A stretch of DNA of 33,569 nucleotides from Fibrobacter sp. UBA4309 (GCF_002395745.1 NZ_DGUN01000021.1:1-33569), one strand, 5' to 3'. Shown: positions 25,144-33,183, counted from the stretch's first letter. The notes: generated by a model not told the origin, from the letters alone. A program made the numbers and translations.

Positions 25144-26592
25144 ATGGAATTCAAGCGTTTTGAGGCCTTAATCGAGATGTTTCCGCAGGTGCAGATCTTT
25201 AGCACCGAGGGCGAGGACCTGGATAGGGTCATTACCCATTTTTTGAACCAGCAACAAAATGTCTCCACCATGTCGGAAGCGATGCAGCGGAAAATCCAGC
25301 ATGCGCTCGCTCCGTTTTTCCAGCAGCGCTTTATAAGCCTCCACGATTCCGAGGCACCGCTGGTGAAGAACCTGCTTCTGAACAAGAAGTTCTTTTTGCA
25401 GACGGACCGCTATATCGACGATATGGCGTGGCCCGAAACCGACCCGGAAAAACTGGATGACGCGCTCTCGATTGCGGAACTTTCTGCCGAGGTGCTTGAC
25501 CGTACGCTCCTGAGCCTTTCGAACGGCGAACTGCGCCGCGTATTGCTGGCGCGCATGTGGATGGAAAAGCCGGAGTGGATTTATTTCAACGACCTGTTCG
25601 GGGGACTCGATCCGGAATACCGCAGTCACCTGGTCGCAAGCGTGGTGGACCTCGCGAAGCGTCCGGGAGTGAAGCTTGCGGTGCGCTTGGCGCGCGAAGA
25701 CGAACTGTTGCCCGAAATCCCGGCGTTCGTGTATGCCGACAAGACGTTTACGCAGTATGCGGGCGAATTGCCGAGTGCCGCCGCGAAGCCCAAGTTCACG
25801 AAGAAGGAATTGAAGGATTACGAAATCGTCATCCTGAACGGAGTGAAGGATCCAGTACTGGATTCCTCGACTTCGCCTAATGGCGGAGTTTACCCTGAGC
25901 CTGTCGAACGGGCTCAGAATGACACTGAAGGCAAAATTCTCTTTGATCTCAAGAACGTCAACGTCCAATTCGGCGACACGACCGTGCTCAAGAACCTCAA
26001 CTGGACGGTGCGCAAGGGCGAACACTGGGCGGTAATGGGCGAGAACGGTGCAGGCAAGAGTACGCTGCTCGGACTTTTGACGGCGGACCATCCGCAGATA
26101 TACAAGAACGACATTACTTTGTTAGGAGAACATCCGGGGCATGGCCTCAACATCTGGGACCACAAGGCGAAACTCGGTTTCTTCTCGCCGGAGCTCGCAC
26201 TCCAGTACCGCGAAGACCTGGACCTTTCGGAAGTCCTGTGCACGGGTTTTACCGGGAATCTTTGCAGGGCGGAGAATACTACATGGGAAGAACGCGCGAA
26301 GGCGAAGTCCTGGCTGGAATACCTGGGCTTTGAAGATGTCCATGCGCGGTTCCGCAACCTTTCGCCGATAGACAAGCGCGTAATCCTCATGGCGCGTGCC
26401 GCCATCCGTCCGCCCAAGGTGCTGCTGCTCGACGAGCCTACGCAGGGCTTGCAGGGCGGCTACCGCGAAAAGATTTTCAACCTGTTGCAACTGCTTTCGA
26501 CAGAGACGACGATCATTCTCGTGAGCCACTACGAAGAGGAATGGCCCCCCTGCATGACGCACCTGTTGCGGATGCCTAAATTTTCCATGTGA
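25144..26592 (+). CDS. Tandem ABC ATP-binding protein (ModF-like) with an in-frame repeat insert
   Basis: This 482-residue soluble protein has two ABC ATPase halves, like ModF or PhrA. The first half (about 1-225) lacks a Walker A motif. It keeps a near-canonical signature LSNGE (125-129) and a degenerate Walker B (WIYFNDLFGGLD, 145-156). The second half has Walker A GENGAGKST (K305), Walker B VLLLDEP (D430, E431) and a switch His (H462), but its signature is altered to LSPID (406-410). The two halves could therefore build one good ATP site between them. Residues 229-260 in the linker are encoded by a 96-bp palindromic repeat. No permease gene is adjacent. The cellular role is unknown. Confidence 0.8.
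   Translation: MEFKRFEALIEMFPQVQIFSTEGEDLDRVITHFLNQQQNVSTMSEAMQRKIQHALAPFFQQRFISLHDSEAPLVKNLLLNKKFFLQTDRYIDDMAWPETDPEKLDDALSIAELSAEVLDRTLLSLSNGELRRVLLARMWMEKPEWIYFNDLFGGLDPEYRSHLVASVVDLAKRPGVKLAVRLAREDELLPEIPAFVYADKTFTQYAGELPSAAAKPKFTKKELKDYEIVILNGVKDPVLDSSTSPNGGVYPEPVERAQNDTEGKILFDLKNVNVQFGDTTVLKNLNWTVRKGEHWAVMGENGAGKSTLLGLLTADHPQIYKNDITLLGEHPGHGLNIWDHKAKLGFFSPELALQYREDLDLSEVLCTGFTGNLCRAENTTWEERAKAKSWLEYLGFEDVHARFRNLSPIDKRVILMARAAIRPPKVLLLDEPTQGLQGGYREKIFNLLQLLSTETTIILVSHYEEEWPPCMTHLLRMPKFSM
25828..25923. repeat. 96-bp palindromic repeat inserted in frame in the ABC gene
   Basis: The outer arms GTCATCCTGA (25828-25837) and TCAGAATGAC (25914-25923) pair in nine of ten positions. Inside lie the perfect palindrome ATCCAGTACTGGAT (25850-25863), a hairpin ACTTCGCC-TAAT-GGCGGAGT, and CTGAGCC (25895-25901) pairing with GGCTCAG (25911-25917). 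The element starts on a codon boundary and is exactly 32 codons long with no stop codon. Confidence 0.88.
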
Positions 26593-26596
26593 AATC

Positions 26597-26624
26597 CTAA
26601 CCACTAACCACTGTTTACTAATCA
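26597..26624. repeat. Heptad tandem array CTAACCA-type x4 in the ABC-mrp spacer
   Basis: Four 7-mers in register: CTAACCA twice, then CTGTTTA and CTAATCA. The array begins 4 bp after the ABC stop codon and ends 6 bp before the mrp start, leaving no room for a ribosome binding site. Confidence 0.65.
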
Positions 26625-26630
26625 CTGCAA

Positions 26631-27755
26631 ATGCAACTGAACGAACAGAACATATTGAATGCCTTGCGGGCGGTCCAGGACCCGGACCTGCACAAGAACA
26701 TCGTGGAACTGAACTTTGTCCAGAACCTGAAAATCGACGGCGACAAGGTGAGTTTTGACTTGCGCCTCACGACTCCCGCATGCCCTATCCGCGACCAGTT
26801 CAAGGACCAGTGCATCGCAATCGTGAAGTCGCTCGGCGCAAGCCAGGTAGACGTGACGTTTACCGCGCAGGGCCGGGTGGGCGACGGCGGTACGGCGGCG
26901 CAGGCGCCGAAGGTTTCTTACCTGGGTGAAGTCGCGCACGTGGTCGCGGTAGCGAGCGGAAAGGGCGGCGTCGGCAAGTCGACGGTGACGGCGAACCTCG
27001 CCATGGCGCTCAGCCTCTCCGGAGCCCGTGTGGGAATCCTCGACGCCGACATTTACGGCCCGAGCATGGGACTCATGTTCGGCATCGACAAGGCTCCCGA
27101 GGTCTTTGACGACAATACGATCGCGCCCGTCGAGGCGAAGGGCGGCATCAGCATCGTGAGCATGTGCATGTTCGCCGATAGCGACAAGGCGACCATCTGG
27201 CGTGGCCCGATGGTTTCGCAGATGATCCAGCACTTTATCCATCACGTGCGCTGGGGCAAGCTCGACTACCTGCTGGTGGATTTCCCTCCGGGAACGGGCG
27301 ATATCCAGCTCACGCTCACGCAGAACTGCCCCATGGCCGGTGCCGTGGTGGTGACGACCCCGCAAGAGGTGGCGCTCGCCGACTGCCGCAAGGGGCTTGC
27401 CATGTTTGACAGCGTGGGCGTGCCCGTGGTGGGCGTGGTCGAGAACATGAGCTACTTTATTTGCGACCAGTGCGGCAAGCACCACAACATATTCCGCGAA
27501 GGCGGCGGCGAACGTATCGCCAAGAGCTGGGGAGTTCCCCTGATTGCGAAGGTGCCGCTGGAACCTGCGGTGGCGGGCTGCGGTGACGAAGGGACTCCTG
27601 CCGTGCTGCGTTACCCGAATTCCGAATCGGCCAAGGCCTTTATGCAGGCCGCCGACGCCACGGTGCGCACACTTTCGATGTTCGCGAGCGAGGGCGACGG
27701 CGTGCTCAAGAGTTTCAACTACGGGTTCGAAGAACTTCCGGTGGAGGACGCATGA
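26631..27755 (+). CDS. mrp: Mrp/NBP35-family iron-sulfur carrier ATPase
   Basis: This 374-residue cytoplasmic protein delivers [4Fe-4S] clusters to apo-enzymes. An N-terminal MIP18-like domain (about 1-85, including TTPACPIRDQF) precedes a P-loop domain. That domain has the deviant Walker A SGKGGVGKST (K111, K116), DADIYGPS, and DFPPGTGD. The bridging Cys pair is CDQC (C278, C281), so cluster binding looks intact. No Shine-Dalgarno sequence is visible before the ATG; a heptad repeat array occupies that space. The stop overlaps the start of the DUF971 gene in an ATGA, implying coupled translation. Confidence 0.93.
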   Translation: MQLNEQNILNALRAVQDPDLHKNIVELNFVQNLKIDGDKVSFDLRLTTPACPIRDQFKDQCIAIVKSLGASQVDVTFTAQGRVGDGGTAAQAPKVSYLGEVAHVVAVASGKGGVGKSTVTANLAMALSLSGARVGILDADIYGPSMGLMFGIDKAPEVFDDNTIAPVEAKGGISIVSMCMFADSDKATIWRGPMVSQMIQHFIHHVRWGKLDYLLVDFPPGTGDIQLTLTQNCPMAGAVVVTTPQEVALADCRKGLAMFDSVGVPVVGVVENMSYFICDQCGKHHNIFREGGGERIAKSWGVPLIAKVPLEPAVAGCGDEGTPAVLRYPNSESAKAFMQAADATVRTLSMFASEGDGVLKSFNYGFEELPVEDA

Positions 27756-28048
27756 TTCAGCCGAAGAAAATATTTAGGACAAACGACGGCCGCCTCGGGT
27801 TCGAATGGAACGACGGTACGCGCGGGACTTGCCCGGTCCGCGAACTCCGGTTGGCTTGTCCGTGCGCACTGTGTGTCGATGAACACTCCGGAGAAAAATT
27901 GTTGGACGAATCGACGGTTCCGGCGGATATAACTCTTGTCAAAATACAGTCCATCGGTCGGTATGCGGCAGGGCTTACCTTTAGCGATGGTCACAATTCG
28001 GGAATTTACCCTTACGATAAATTGAGAGAATTGACGAAAAAGGTGTAA
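27752..28048 (+). CDS. DUF971 (GBBH-like N-terminal) protein
   Basis: This 98-residue protein is a single DUF971 domain, the same module as the N-terminal zinc-binding part of gamma-butyrobetaine hydroxylase. Cysteines C27, C36, C38 and C41 (CPVRELRLACPCALC) could bind metal. The start overlaps the mrp stop by 4 nt, with a good ribosome binding site (GGAGG) inside the end of mrp. DUF971 domains are also fused to the C-terminus of Mrp-like proteins such as plant HCF101. A shared role in iron-sulfur handling is therefore a fair inference. Confidence 0.88.
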   Translation: MIQPKKIFRTNDGRLGFEWNDGTRGTCPVRELRLACPCALCVDEHSGEKLLDESTVPADITLVKIQSIGRYAAGLTFSDGHNSGIYPYDKLRELTKKV

Positions 28049-28107
28049 AAAACCATATTTGTTTGACCGAAGTTTATTGCTAAGGTGGATTGATAGGTGT
28101 AAAGGTT

Positions 28108-28953
28108 ATGAGTGATTTTAACGAAGCGCTTTATTTTCGCGACCTGAATCGATACCCGACGCTGTCTCCGCAAGAGGAGTCGGCGTTGCTTACGATTATC
28201 AAGAAAGGCGAAACGGAAGAGATTCGCAAGTCCGCTCTCCAGCGCCTTATCCGCGGTAACCTCCGCTTCGTGGTCAGTGTGGCCCGCAAGTACCAGGGCC
28301 GCGGCCTCGCCCTGCTCGACTTGATCAACGAGGGAAACCTCGGCCTTTTCAAGGCTGCCAAGCGTTTCGACATGGACAAGGATGTCAAGTTCATCAGCTA
28401 CGCCGTGTGGTGGATCCGCCAGTCTATCCAGAAAGCCCTGTTTGAACAGGTGGGGGCGGTCCGGATTCCCCCGAACAAGCTCGCCCTCGTGAACCGCTTC
28501 AAGCGCGCGCTCATGCTCAACGGCGGCGACTACGACAAGACTATTTCTATGGAAGAATTCGCCCCGTACGAGAAGGATATCGTCGAGGTGATGGAAAAGA
28601 TCGTGGATATTTCCCTCGATGCGCCGATTGGCGACGACGCCAGTTCCTCTGCCGACTCCGTAAGCACCCTCATGGATGTCCTCGGTTCCGACGGCAACCA
28701 GGACGACGACATGGAAAAGGAAGAACGCAAGAAGCTCATCCAGGAAACCCTGGCCTCGCTTCCGCGCCGCGAAGAAGAAATCCTCCGCATGTTCTATGGC
28801 CTCGACACCGTCGAAGACACGACGCTCAAGGATATCGGCGAAGACCTGCGCCTCAGTCGCGAACGCGTCCGCCAGATCAAGAACAAGACCTTGCGCCGTT
28901 TACAGAAGAGCAAGGAACACAAAGAAAAACTCGCTGATTTCCTGGAGCTCTGA
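28108..28953 (+). CDS. RNA polymerase sigma-70 family factor (RpoD-like, short)
   Basis: This 281-residue sigma factor lacks region 1.1, like Bacteroidetes primary sigma or group-2 factors. Region 2 spans about 46-115 (GNLRFVVSVARKYQGRGLALLDLINEGNLGLFKAA..., then ISYAVWWIRQSI). Region 3 is short, and an acidic linker (about 172-205) follows. Region 4 (about 212-268) ends in the DNA-binding helix-turn-helix LRLSRERVRQIKNKTLRRLQ. ATG at 28108 is chosen over TTG at 28090. AAAGG lies close to it, at only 2 nt, so the ribosome binding site is weak. The TPR gene overlaps its stop (TGATG). Whether this is the housekeeping factor cannot be decided from this window. Confidence 0.9.
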   Translation: MSDFNEALYFRDLNRYPTLSPQEESALLTIIKKGETEEIRKSALQRLIRGNLRFVVSVARKYQGRGLALLDLINEGNLGLFKAAKRFDMDKDVKFISYAVWWIRQSIQKALFEQVGAVRIPPNKLALVNRFKRALMLNGGDYDKTISMEEFAPYEKDIVEVMEKIVDISLDAPIGDDASSSADSVSTLMDVLGSDGNQDDDMEKEERKKLIQETLASLPRREEEILRMFYGLDTVEDTTLKDIGEDLRLSRERVRQIKNKTLRRLQKSKEHKEKLADFLEL

Positions 28954-30668
28954 TGATGAGCTCGACAGTTTTTGCGCGCAAGGCCGCCTACCTGTTCCTG
29001 ATCCTCTGCGTCGGGATGCTGATTTCGTTTGGCGCTTTCCGGCTTTACGAAGATTATGGCCCGTCCAAGGTTTCTGTCGAGGCGGTGCCGTTCGGCCTTC
29101 CGGCCGGCAGTTCCTTTGTCCAGGGCGATGCTCCCGACCTCATGGCCGGTTTTTCGGAAGTCCCCGTGCAGACCCAGGCCGAACTGCGTCGTGCCGTCGA
29201 ACTTTTCCGTGGCGGCAACACGCAGGCCGCATACGAGATTCTCGAGGCCGTTGTCCAGGTCTACCCGGCGCTTCTGTGGGCCGCCTGGAACGAGGAAAAT
29301 ACTTTGTTCGAAATGGATTCCCTGGACGAACCCGCCAAGGAACGCATGAGAATCCTGGACATGAGGCTCCAGGCGCAGTTCCCGAATACCGGGCTCTCGT
29401 CTTACCTGGATAGCCGCAAGGCCTACCTGGCCGGCAACACCTCGCTCGCCCTGCAGCTCGCCCGCGTGGCGACAGAGAAGGCCCCTTCGCTTTACGAGGC
29501 CCGCCTTTGGTTTGCCCGCCTCCTCAAAGAAGACGGACGTCTCGCCCAGGCCGGCAACGAATGCCATGCGGCCATAAGCCTTTCTCTGGGAGCCGACCCG
29601 CGCACCTACGAACTGATGGCGCAGCTCTATCACGACCAGGGCCTGCTCGACAGCAGCGCATCCCTGGTGGAATACGCCCTGTCGCAGTATCCCGCCAACG
29701 TAGAACTCCTGCTGCTGCAGGGCTACCTCATGGAATACCAGGGCCGTTTCGATTCCGCCGAAAAGCTCTACCACAGGATTCTGGCATTCCGTCCGGATTT
29801 TGCCAAGGCGTCTACGGCGCTTGCCTCCCTCGGCGAAAAATCCCCTCCGGGCACGGGTTCCGGCGTGACGCTTTCGCCCAAGGACAGGGCCCAGGTCGCC
29901 TGCGACATCCTGGAACCGCTCGTGGAGAAATACCCCGAGAACCTTCCGCTGCGCGAAGCGCTCGGGCTCGCCCTTCTCAAGGGACGTGAGTTCGACCGCG
30001 CCCGTATACAGTTCCGCGAAATCTTGAACCGCGATCCGGAATATCCGGATATCCAGCAGCGCATCCAGGAATCGAACGTGACCAAGCCTGCGCCGGTAGC
30101 CCAGAACAGCGGCCTTGCCGAAAACCTGAGCCGAGCCGTCGACAGCTTGCGCGGAGCTATGGGCCCTGCGACAAAGCACGACTTTACCACGATGCTCGGC
30201 CATTACCTTGTCCGCTACGGTGCGACGCCCGGCGAGTTCTTCAAGAAATACGCCGTGGGCAATTTCCGCCCGGTCAAGGCGAACGTGTGGCAGGAATCCT
30301 TCTACGAACCGCCCTACAAGCATACCTATACCATCGTGTTCGATTCGCTGAACCATTTCCGCGAAGTCCACGTGTCCGTATTCGATTCTTCGACGGCGGG
30401 GCACCACCTGGGCATAGCCCCCGAAGTCTTCACGCGCCTGCTGAAGCAGAACTCGCGCATCTCGGGAATCGGCAACAGCACCGGCGAAACCGACTGCGGT
30501 GACGGCAACGTCATCGATGCCGCGGTCTGGGAAACGCAGGACAACTTCGAGATTCTGGCCCGCTTTGTCGGGAAACCCGCCGAAGTCCGCATGGTGCGCT
30601 TTGACAAGTCCGCGCTTGTTCCGGGCCTTAAGCTTTGCGACTATATCCCGTACTTGAACGAGTACTAG
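28953..30668 (+). CDS. Membrane-anchored TPR protein
   Basis: This 571-residue protein has one N-terminal membrane segment (about 9-30, KAAYLFLILCVGMLISFGAF). A helical TPR array of roughly eight units follows (about 70-375). The repeats include NTQAAYEILEAVVQVYPALLWAAW-like and FDSAEKLYHRILAFRPDFAKA-like segments. The C-terminal domain (about 405-571) is mixed alpha/beta and I do not recognise it. Its ATG overlaps the sigma-factor stop by one base, so the two are probably translated together. Facing the periplasm is inferred from the anchor. No enzymatic motif is visible. Confidence 0.82.
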   Translation: MMSSTVFARKAAYLFLILCVGMLISFGAFRLYEDYGPSKVSVEAVPFGLPAGSSFVQGDAPDLMAGFSEVPVQTQAELRRAVELFRGGNTQAAYEILEAVVQVYPALLWAAWNEENTLFEMDSLDEPAKERMRILDMRLQAQFPNTGLSSYLDSRKAYLAGNTSLALQLARVATEKAPSLYEARLWFARLLKEDGRLAQAGNECHAAISLSLGADPRTYELMAQLYHDQGLLDSSASLVEYALSQYPANVELLLLQGYLMEYQGRFDSAEKLYHRILAFRPDFAKASTALASLGEKSPPGTGSGVTLSPKDRAQVACDILEPLVEKYPENLPLREALGLALLKGREFDRARIQFREILNRDPEYPDIQQRIQESNVTKPAPVAQNSGLAENLSRAVDSLRGAMGPATKHDFTTMLGHYLVRYGATPGEFFKKYAVGNFRPVKANVWQESFYEPPYKHTYTIVFDSLNHFREVHVSVFDSSTAGHHLGIAPEVFTRLLKQNSRISGIGNSTGETDCGDGNVIDAAVWETQDNFEILARFVGKPAEVRMVRFDKSALVPGLKLCDYIPYLNEY

Positions 30669-30710
30669 GTTGTCTCGTTCTGAGTCGTCCTTGGACATTT
30701 CCCGAGTCAT

Positions 30711-30731
30711 CCCACACCCCACATCACGCAC
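30711..30731. repeat. Possible short heptad array (three units) near a GAGTCATC box
   Basis: CCCACAC, CCCACAT and CACGCAC follow GAGTCATC directly, 42 bp after the TPR gene stop. On the other strand the units resemble the TGTGNNN array at 17495, which also abuts a GAGTCATCC. With three units this could be chance. Confidence 0.35.
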
Positions 30732-30750
30732 TTCGTTCCCCGCATTTTTG

Positions 30751-30758
30751 TATCTTTA
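30751..30758 (+). promoter_or_regulatory. TAnnTTTA box 5 nt from the TPR-lipoprotein start
   Basis: TATCTTTA differs from TAnnTTTG at the last base. It ends 5 nt before the ATG at 30764, which lacks a Shine-Dalgarno sequence. Confidence 0.4.
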
Positions 30759-30763
30759 CAGCG

Positions 30764-32680
30764 ATGCGTATGTTCCGCTACATTATGCTTGCGGCCGTGG
30801 TCCTCTTTTTCGAGGGCTGTACCTGCTGTGCATACCTGAACCACATGTTCAATGCGGAACGCCTCTATGACGAGGCTACGGAATTGCGCGAGGCACGCCT
30901 GGACAGCATCCCCGACGAGACGGCGAGTCTCCCCGGTCCCGATGAACGCCTCAAGTACGACAAGGTCATCGAGAAGGGCTCCCGCGTTCTGGAACGATTC
31001 CCCAAGAACCGCAAGCGCACCGCCGAGGCGGTGTTCCTGATTGGCGAATCTTTCCGCCACAAGGGGGAATGGGGCAAGGCCATTATCAAGTACGATGAAT
31101 ACGAACGCTACTTTGCCGACTACGATTCCATGCGTGCCGTGGAATACCAGCGCGCCTACTGCCTCTACCGCAACAACGAGTTCAATATCAGCCGTTTTGC
31201 CCTGGAACCGGTGATTTCGGACAAGAAGCACCCCTACTATTTCCAGGGGCTGAACCTTCTTTCGCTGCTTGACGAGAAGTCGGAATTCCCTGACCAGGCC
31301 ATAGCCGCCCTGGAAGCCGTGCTCGCCGATACTTCGGGTTCGCCCTTCATGCGCGGCAAGGCGCATTTCCGCCTGGCGGGCCTCTACTTTAAGAAAGAGA
31401 ATTGGGACAAGTCCCGCGAGCACTACACCGCCAAGGAAATCGAGCTGCTGAACGTGCGCGAGAAGCAGACCGCCGGCGAACAGGCCGCGGAATGCCTGGT
31501 GAACAAGAAGGAATACCTGAAGGCCGCCGACGAGTACAAGGCGCTGTACAAGGTCGCCGACTACGAGAAACAGCAGCCGTTCTACCTGGTGCGAATAGGC
31601 GAGATCATGCTCATGGCGGAACGCTACGCCGATGCCTTTGTCGTGCTGCAGAAGGTGAATTCCGACTACCCGCGCACGGAACACTCCTGCCGCAGCTACT
31701 TCAACCTGGGTGACTACGAGCAGACCAAGACGATGAACTACGAGCAGGCTATCGTGTACTACGACAGCAGCTTCTACGCGAGGGCTATCAGCGAGTACGG
31801 CCAGAAGAGTCGTGACCGCCGCGATGCGCTCAAGCGCTTGCTTGCCCTCCGCAAGATGAACGACGACGCCCGCAAGGATTCCATTCCCAACGTGAACAAC
31901 TTCTTCAGCAACGAGTTCCAGATTGCGGAACTGTTCCTGTTCAAGCTTTCGGAAGTGGACAGCGCCGTGAAACGCCTGGATGCGATTATCGAGCAGAACT
32001 CCCAGGATACGGCCCGCCTGATGCGCGCGACGTACGCGAGGGCGTTTATATACGACGAGTTCAAGGGCGACGAGGACAAGGCCGAGGAACTCTACAAGGA
32101 AATCATCGAGAAGTACCCGAATACCGAGTACGCGAAGCAGGCCCAGGCGAACCTGGGCATGCGCGTGACGGCGCAGACGCGCGAAGACGTGGCGAAGGAA
32201 CGCTACCTGCAGGCCGAAAGCCTCTGGACAATCGCCTCCGAGATGCCGCCGGACCAGATGGAACAGGTGGATTCCGCCTATGCCGAGGCCTTTAACGCCT
32301 TCGACAGCCTGTACCGCGAATTCCCCGATACCGAAACGGGCGTGCAGGCGCTCTACATGAAGGCAATCTATTTCCAGATGAGCCCGGAACGCGTGGACAG
32401 CGCGATGAACGTGTACCGCGAACTGGCTTCGAAGCACAGCTCGACTCCCTGGGGTCGCCAGGCGTCGCAGTATGTCAACGCCCGCCGCAACAACGACACC
32501 GATGCCGCATTGGAACGTTTGCGCAAGCGCGTCAAGCAGAGCGAGGAACATATCAACCAGCTTTCTCAGCAGTACTACGAAAGCCTGAGCAAGAAACCCG
32601 AAGAGAAGAAAGCCGAAGTCAAGAGCATGGAAGATGAGGTCCTCGAGAATACATACAACAGCATGTACGATTTCGAGTAG
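30764..32680 (+). CDS. TPR-repeat lipoprotein (outer-membrane associated)
   Basis: This 638-residue protein starts with MRMFRYIMLAAVVLFFEGC, a lipoprotein-like signal with an atypical lipobox (FEGC, Cys19). The rest is helical TPR-type repeats of the BamD/YbgF kind, for example EKGSRVLERFPKNRKRTAEA and AEELYKEIIEKYPNTEYAKQ. A coiled coil (about 580-625) closes it. The upstream in-frame region from 30635 is spacer, so ATG 30764 is chosen; ATG 30770 is also possible. Its tail overlaps the longest reading of the RlpA gene. It is probably a scaffold for an envelope complex. No specific partner can be named. Confidence 0.82.
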   Translation: MRMFRYIMLAAVVLFFEGCTCCAYLNHMFNAERLYDEATELREARLDSIPDETASLPGPDERLKYDKVIEKGSRVLERFPKNRKRTAEAVFLIGESFRHKGEWGKAIIKYDEYERYFADYDSMRAVEYQRAYCLYRNNEFNISRFALEPVISDKKHPYYFQGLNLLSLLDEKSEFPDQAIAALEAVLADTSGSPFMRGKAHFRLAGLYFKKENWDKSREHYTAKEIELLNVREKQTAGEQAAECLVNKKEYLKAADEYKALYKVADYEKQQPFYLVRIGEIMLMAERYADAFVVLQKVNSDYPRTEHSCRSYFNLGDYEQTKTMNYEQAIVYYDSSFYARAISEYGQKSRDRRDALKRLLALRKMNDDARKDSIPNVNNFFSNEFQIAELFLFKLSEVDSAVKRLDAIIEQNSQDTARLMRATYARAFIYDEFKGDEDKAEELYKEIIEKYPNTEYAKQAQANLGMRVTAQTREDVAKERYLQAESLWTIASEMPPDQMEQVDSAYAEAFNAFDSLYREFPDTETGVQALYMKAIYFQMSPERVDSAMNVYRELASKHSSTPWGRQASQYVNARRNNDTDAALERLRKRVKQSEEHINQLSQQYYESLSKKPEEKKAEVKSMEDEVLENTYNSMYDFE

Positions 32681-33119
32681 GCCGGCAGGGACCTTGTTGC
32701 GGGGTCTGCTTGTCGTGGCGCTCCTTGTGCTCGGCGGGTGTGCGGGCAAGGCGAGTATCAGTGCGCGCAAGGGCTACGTGCGCAACCCCGAAAAGCATTA
32801 CGCGTCTAACGAGAAGGCCGAAATCGGCATGAAGATTTCGGGCGAGGCGAGCTACTACGGCCCGGGCTTTGACGGCAAGAAGACTGCGAGCGGCGAGATT
32901 TTTGACCAGGACGACATGACGTGCGCCCACAAGAGCCTGCCCTTCGGCACCAAGCTCAAGGTGGTGCGCAAGGACAACGGCAAGAGCGTGGTGGTGCGCG
33001 TGAACGACCGCGGCCCCTACGTGGACGGGCGAATCCTCGACTTGAGCGCCGCCGCGGGCAAGAAGATCGGGCTCGACAAGGTCGGGCACGCCGAAGTCGT
33101 CGCGACGGTTATTGAATAA
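32634..33119 (+). CDS. rlpA: RlpA-like double-psi beta-barrel lipoprotein
   Basis: This protein of up to 161 residues has a lipoprotein signal (LLVVALLVLGGC) and a double-psi beta-barrel RlpA domain. Landmarks are GEASYYGPGFDGKKTASGE, AHKSLPFGTKLKVV, and VRVNDRGPYVDGRILDLSAAAGKKIG. RlpA proteins cleave denuded peptidoglycan glycan strands, and the conserved Asp in NDRGP is present. No SPOR domain follows, unlike E. coli RlpA. ATG 32634 overlaps the TPR gene by 47 nt. TTG 32694 may be the true start, since AGGG lies just upstream and the lipobox Cys would then be residue 16. The stop abuts a GTCAT repeat. Confidence 0.88.
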   Translation: MRSSRIHTTACTISSRPAGTLLRGLLVVALLVLGGCAGKASISARKGYVRNPEKHYASNEKAEIGMKISGEASYYGPGFDGKKTASGEIFDQDDMTCAHKSLPFGTKLKVVRKDNGKSVVVRVNDRGPYVDGRILDLSAAAGKKIGLDKVGHAEVVATVIE

Positions 33120-33120
33120 C

Positions 33121-33150
33121 GTCATGGCGGGCTTGACCCGCCATCTAGAC
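33121..33150. repeat. GTCATGGCGGG palindromic repeat, copy 1
   Basis: The unit is GTC, an 8-bp hairpin ATGGCGGG-CTTGA-CCCGCCAT, CTA and GAC. Identity with copy 2 spans 33 bp (33119-33151 and 33182-33214). It begins within 2 nt of the RlpA stop. Confidence 0.85.
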
Positions 33151-33183
33151 TTTGTACTCAGAAAGGCCCTTTTTCTCTACCAC

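Noticed and set aside
30635..30763. 43-residue upstream extension of the TPR lipoprotein
   Set aside because: It would put the lipoprotein signal in the middle of the chain, and the DNA there is spacer with repeat-like sequence.
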